From Geoalkalibacter subterraneus (lineage in GTDB: Bacteria > Desulfobacterota > Desulfuromonadia > Desulfuromonadales > Geoalkalibacteraceae), in the NCBI RefSeq assembly GCF_000827125.1, contig NZ_CP010311.1, positions 2,294,001 to 2,358,000 of the forward strand: a stretch of 64,000 nt of DNA, read 5' to 3'. A program made the translations under genes and the position numbers. Below the pieces are notes generated by a model. The model saw only the letters and a program-made list of their open reading frames with translations. It was not told the DNA's origin and ran no database searches. Below are positions 62,679-64,000 of the stretch, one piece after another (within the stretch, counting starts at the first letter, position 1; every line of letters begins with the position of its first letter).

Positions 62679-63998
62679 CTATCCCATGAAGATGCGGACA
62701 ATATCATTGTAAAACGCCACCACCATCAGCATGATCAGCAGCACCAGCCCGATCTGCTGGGCAATCTCCCGTGTGCGTACAGACAGGGGCCGCCTGAAAA
62801 CCAATTCGAAAAGATTGAAAAAGATATGCCCGCCGTCAAGGATCGGGATCGGCAACAGGTTGAGGATTCCCAACTGGATACTCAAAAAGGCCAGGACGGT
62901 CAGGATGCTCGAAACATCTGTCTGAGCAGCCTGCCCGGCAATCTGCACCACCGTGATCGGTCCGCCGATATTTTTCGTGGAAACGTGCCCGCTGAACAAC
63001 TTCTGGACAAAAACTACGGTGAGTTCGATAAGGTCGTAGGTCCGCTCGGCCCCTGCAGCGACAGCTTCAAGAGGGCCGAATCGCTTCATCACAACATCTT
63101 GGGCGGGGGCAATTCCAATCAGATAATCATCGCCCCGATCTCCCCTCTCGGGCGTCACTATGTATTCAAGGCGCTCACCGTTTCGCTCAACGACAACCGG
63201 GACGGCCTGCCCTCCGGTTTCCTGGATTGCGTTTTTCAGATCAAACCAGGACGAAATTTCATGGTCGCCAACGGAGATTATCAGGTCGTCCTGCTCCATC
63301 CCGGCTTGCGCAGCGGGCATGTTAGGAGCAAGGGCACCGATACGAGCCGCCTGATCGGGGAAAAGCCCCAGACTTTGGAACTCAAGGTTACTCTCTTCGA
63401 CGGGAATGGTGAGTTCGACGTTCTCCCCGCCACGTAAAACCTCAAAGCGCAGCGAATCTCCAGCAAGCGAAATGAGCTTTTTGTTAGCTTCATTCCAACT
63501 GGCAACGGGAATATCGTTCACCGCTTCTATGCAGTCGCCCTGAACAAACCCGGCATTCGCTGCAGGACTCTCGGGAGCGACAAATCCGACACAGGGTTCG
63601 CGATCCAGAAAAGCGGGAAGATTGACACCGAGCATGAAGGCCAGCGGCAGAACGACAAAGGGCAGAATCAGGTTCATGAAAGGTCCGGCAGCAACGATCG
63701 CCATGCGCTTTGCAGGAGACTTGGCCGCATAGGAACGCGCCTTTTCCTCTTGCGTCAATTCGCCCGTTTCCCCATTTTCGCCTCCGCCCTCACCAAGCAT
63801 CTGCACATACCCCCCGAGGGGAACGGCACAGATCATATACTCGGTTTCACCCCAGGTTTTCGAGAAAAGCCTGGGGCCGAAGCCGAGGGAGAACTTCAGC
63901 ACTTTGACTCCAGCCATTTTGGCGACGCAGAAATGACCGAATTCATGGATAAAAACCAGAATCCCCAGCATGATGATTCCGGCAGCAATCGTAATCAT
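62679..63998 (-). CDS. rseP: RIP metalloprotease RseP (site-2 protease)
   Basis: A 439-aa intramembrane zinc protease that cuts anti-sigma factors and remnant signal peptides. The zinc motif is VFIHEFGHFCVAKMAG at about residues 16-31. Two PDZ domains lie at about 125-210 and 220-295, and the third zinc ligand is in NLLPIPILDGGHIFF. Four membrane segments are predicted. The ATG lies at the edge of the window, so its ribosome-binding site is not visible, but the N-terminus MITIAAGIIMLGILVFIHE fits the family. In relatives dxr usually lies upstream. Confidence 0.95.
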   Translation of the reverse strand: MITIAAGIIMLGILVFIHEFGHFCVAKMAGVKVLKFSLGFGPRLFSKTWGETEYMICAVPLGGYVQMLGEGGGENGETGELTQEEKARSYAAKSPAKRMAIVAAGPFMNLILPFVVLPLAFMLGVNLPAFLDREPCVGFVAPESPAANAGFVQGDCIEAVNDIPVASWNEANKKLISLAGDSLRFEVLRGGENVELTIPVEESNLEFQSLGLFPDQAARIGALAPNMPAAQAGMEQDDLIISVGDHEISSWFDLKNAIQETGGQAVPVVVERNGERLEYIVTPERGDRGDDYLIGIAPAQDVVMKRFGPLEAVAAGAERTYDLIELTVVFVQKLFSGHVSTKNIGGPITVVQIAGQAAQTDVSSILTVLAFLSIQLGILNLLPIPILDGGHIFFNLFELVFRRPLSVRTREIAQQIGLVLLIMLMVVAFYNDIVRIFMG

Positions 63999-64000
63999 TG

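Overview
The window is a 64 kb piece of a Gram-negative chromosome, about 57% GC in genes, with tightly packed genes and many 4-bp ATGA/GTGA overlaps. Gene content and order suggest a member of the Desulfuromonadales (Geobacter/Desulfuromonas/Pelobacter relatives). The diagnostic blocks are pheA-tyrA-aroA-cmk-ispH-rpsA-sppA-ihfB, queA-tgt-yajC-secD-secF, rplM-rpsI-argC, and ilvD-ilvB-ilvN-ilvC-psd-[T-box]-leuA. This placement is inference, since no rRNA or tRNA gene was found. No prophage, CRISPR array or full insertion sequence was seen.

Layout. 1-9 kb: the 5' part of an M48 lipoprotein protease, typA, a small zinc-ribbon gene, an LPP20-like lipoprotein, three tandem Hsp20 genes, an Old Yellow Enzyme family oxidoreductase, an AMMECR1-domain gene and a SlyD-like FKBP. 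8.6-16.7 kb (minus strand): an envelope/transport cluster of a TPR lipoprotein, a LolA/DUF4292-like lipoprotein, a peptide-type ABC binding lipoprotein and two permeases, with a stand-alone GspE N-terminal-domain gene between the permeases, then a YchJ-like gene and mutM. 16.9-22.8 kb (plus strand): an APH-like kinase/AAA fusion, a 73-aa membrane protein, a 1070-aa sodium/solute-symporter-GAF-PP2C phosphatase fusion, a STAS antagonist and a HATPase anti-sigma-type kinase. The last three look like a partner-switching module whose phosphatase is fused to a transporter-like membrane domain.

22-46 kb (mostly minus strand): a HAD hydrolase whose open frame runs antisense through the STAS and HATPase genes, then lgt, an RluD-like pseudouridine synthase, the ihfB/sppA/rpsA/ispH/cmk/aroA/tyrA/pheA block, a plus-strand aminotransferase, recJ, a beta-helix lipoprotein, a TPR protein, secFD-yajC, tgt, queA, argC, rpsI and rplM.

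46-61.4 kb (minus strand): a branched-chain amino acid region (ilvD, ilvB, ilvN, ilvC, psd, leuA, leuC, leuD, leuB, asd) followed by ecfT, truA and uspA. leuA has a leucine T-box leader with its own strong promoter. Two copies (about 97% identical) of a 153-154 bp MITE-like element lie in inverted orientation on either side of leuA-leuC-leuD. One sits between the T-box terminator and leuA, the other at the ribosome-binding site of leuB. Both have imperfect terminal inverted repeats and 8-10 bp flanking direct repeats. 61.6-64 kb: a DUF465 protein, tsaB and the intramembrane protease rseP.

Most of the window is ordinary housekeeping sequence. The parts that most deserve follow-up are the transporter-phosphatase partner-switching cluster, the MITE pair around the T-box leu genes, the HAD/antisense overlap, and the GspE-N gene inside the ABC operon.
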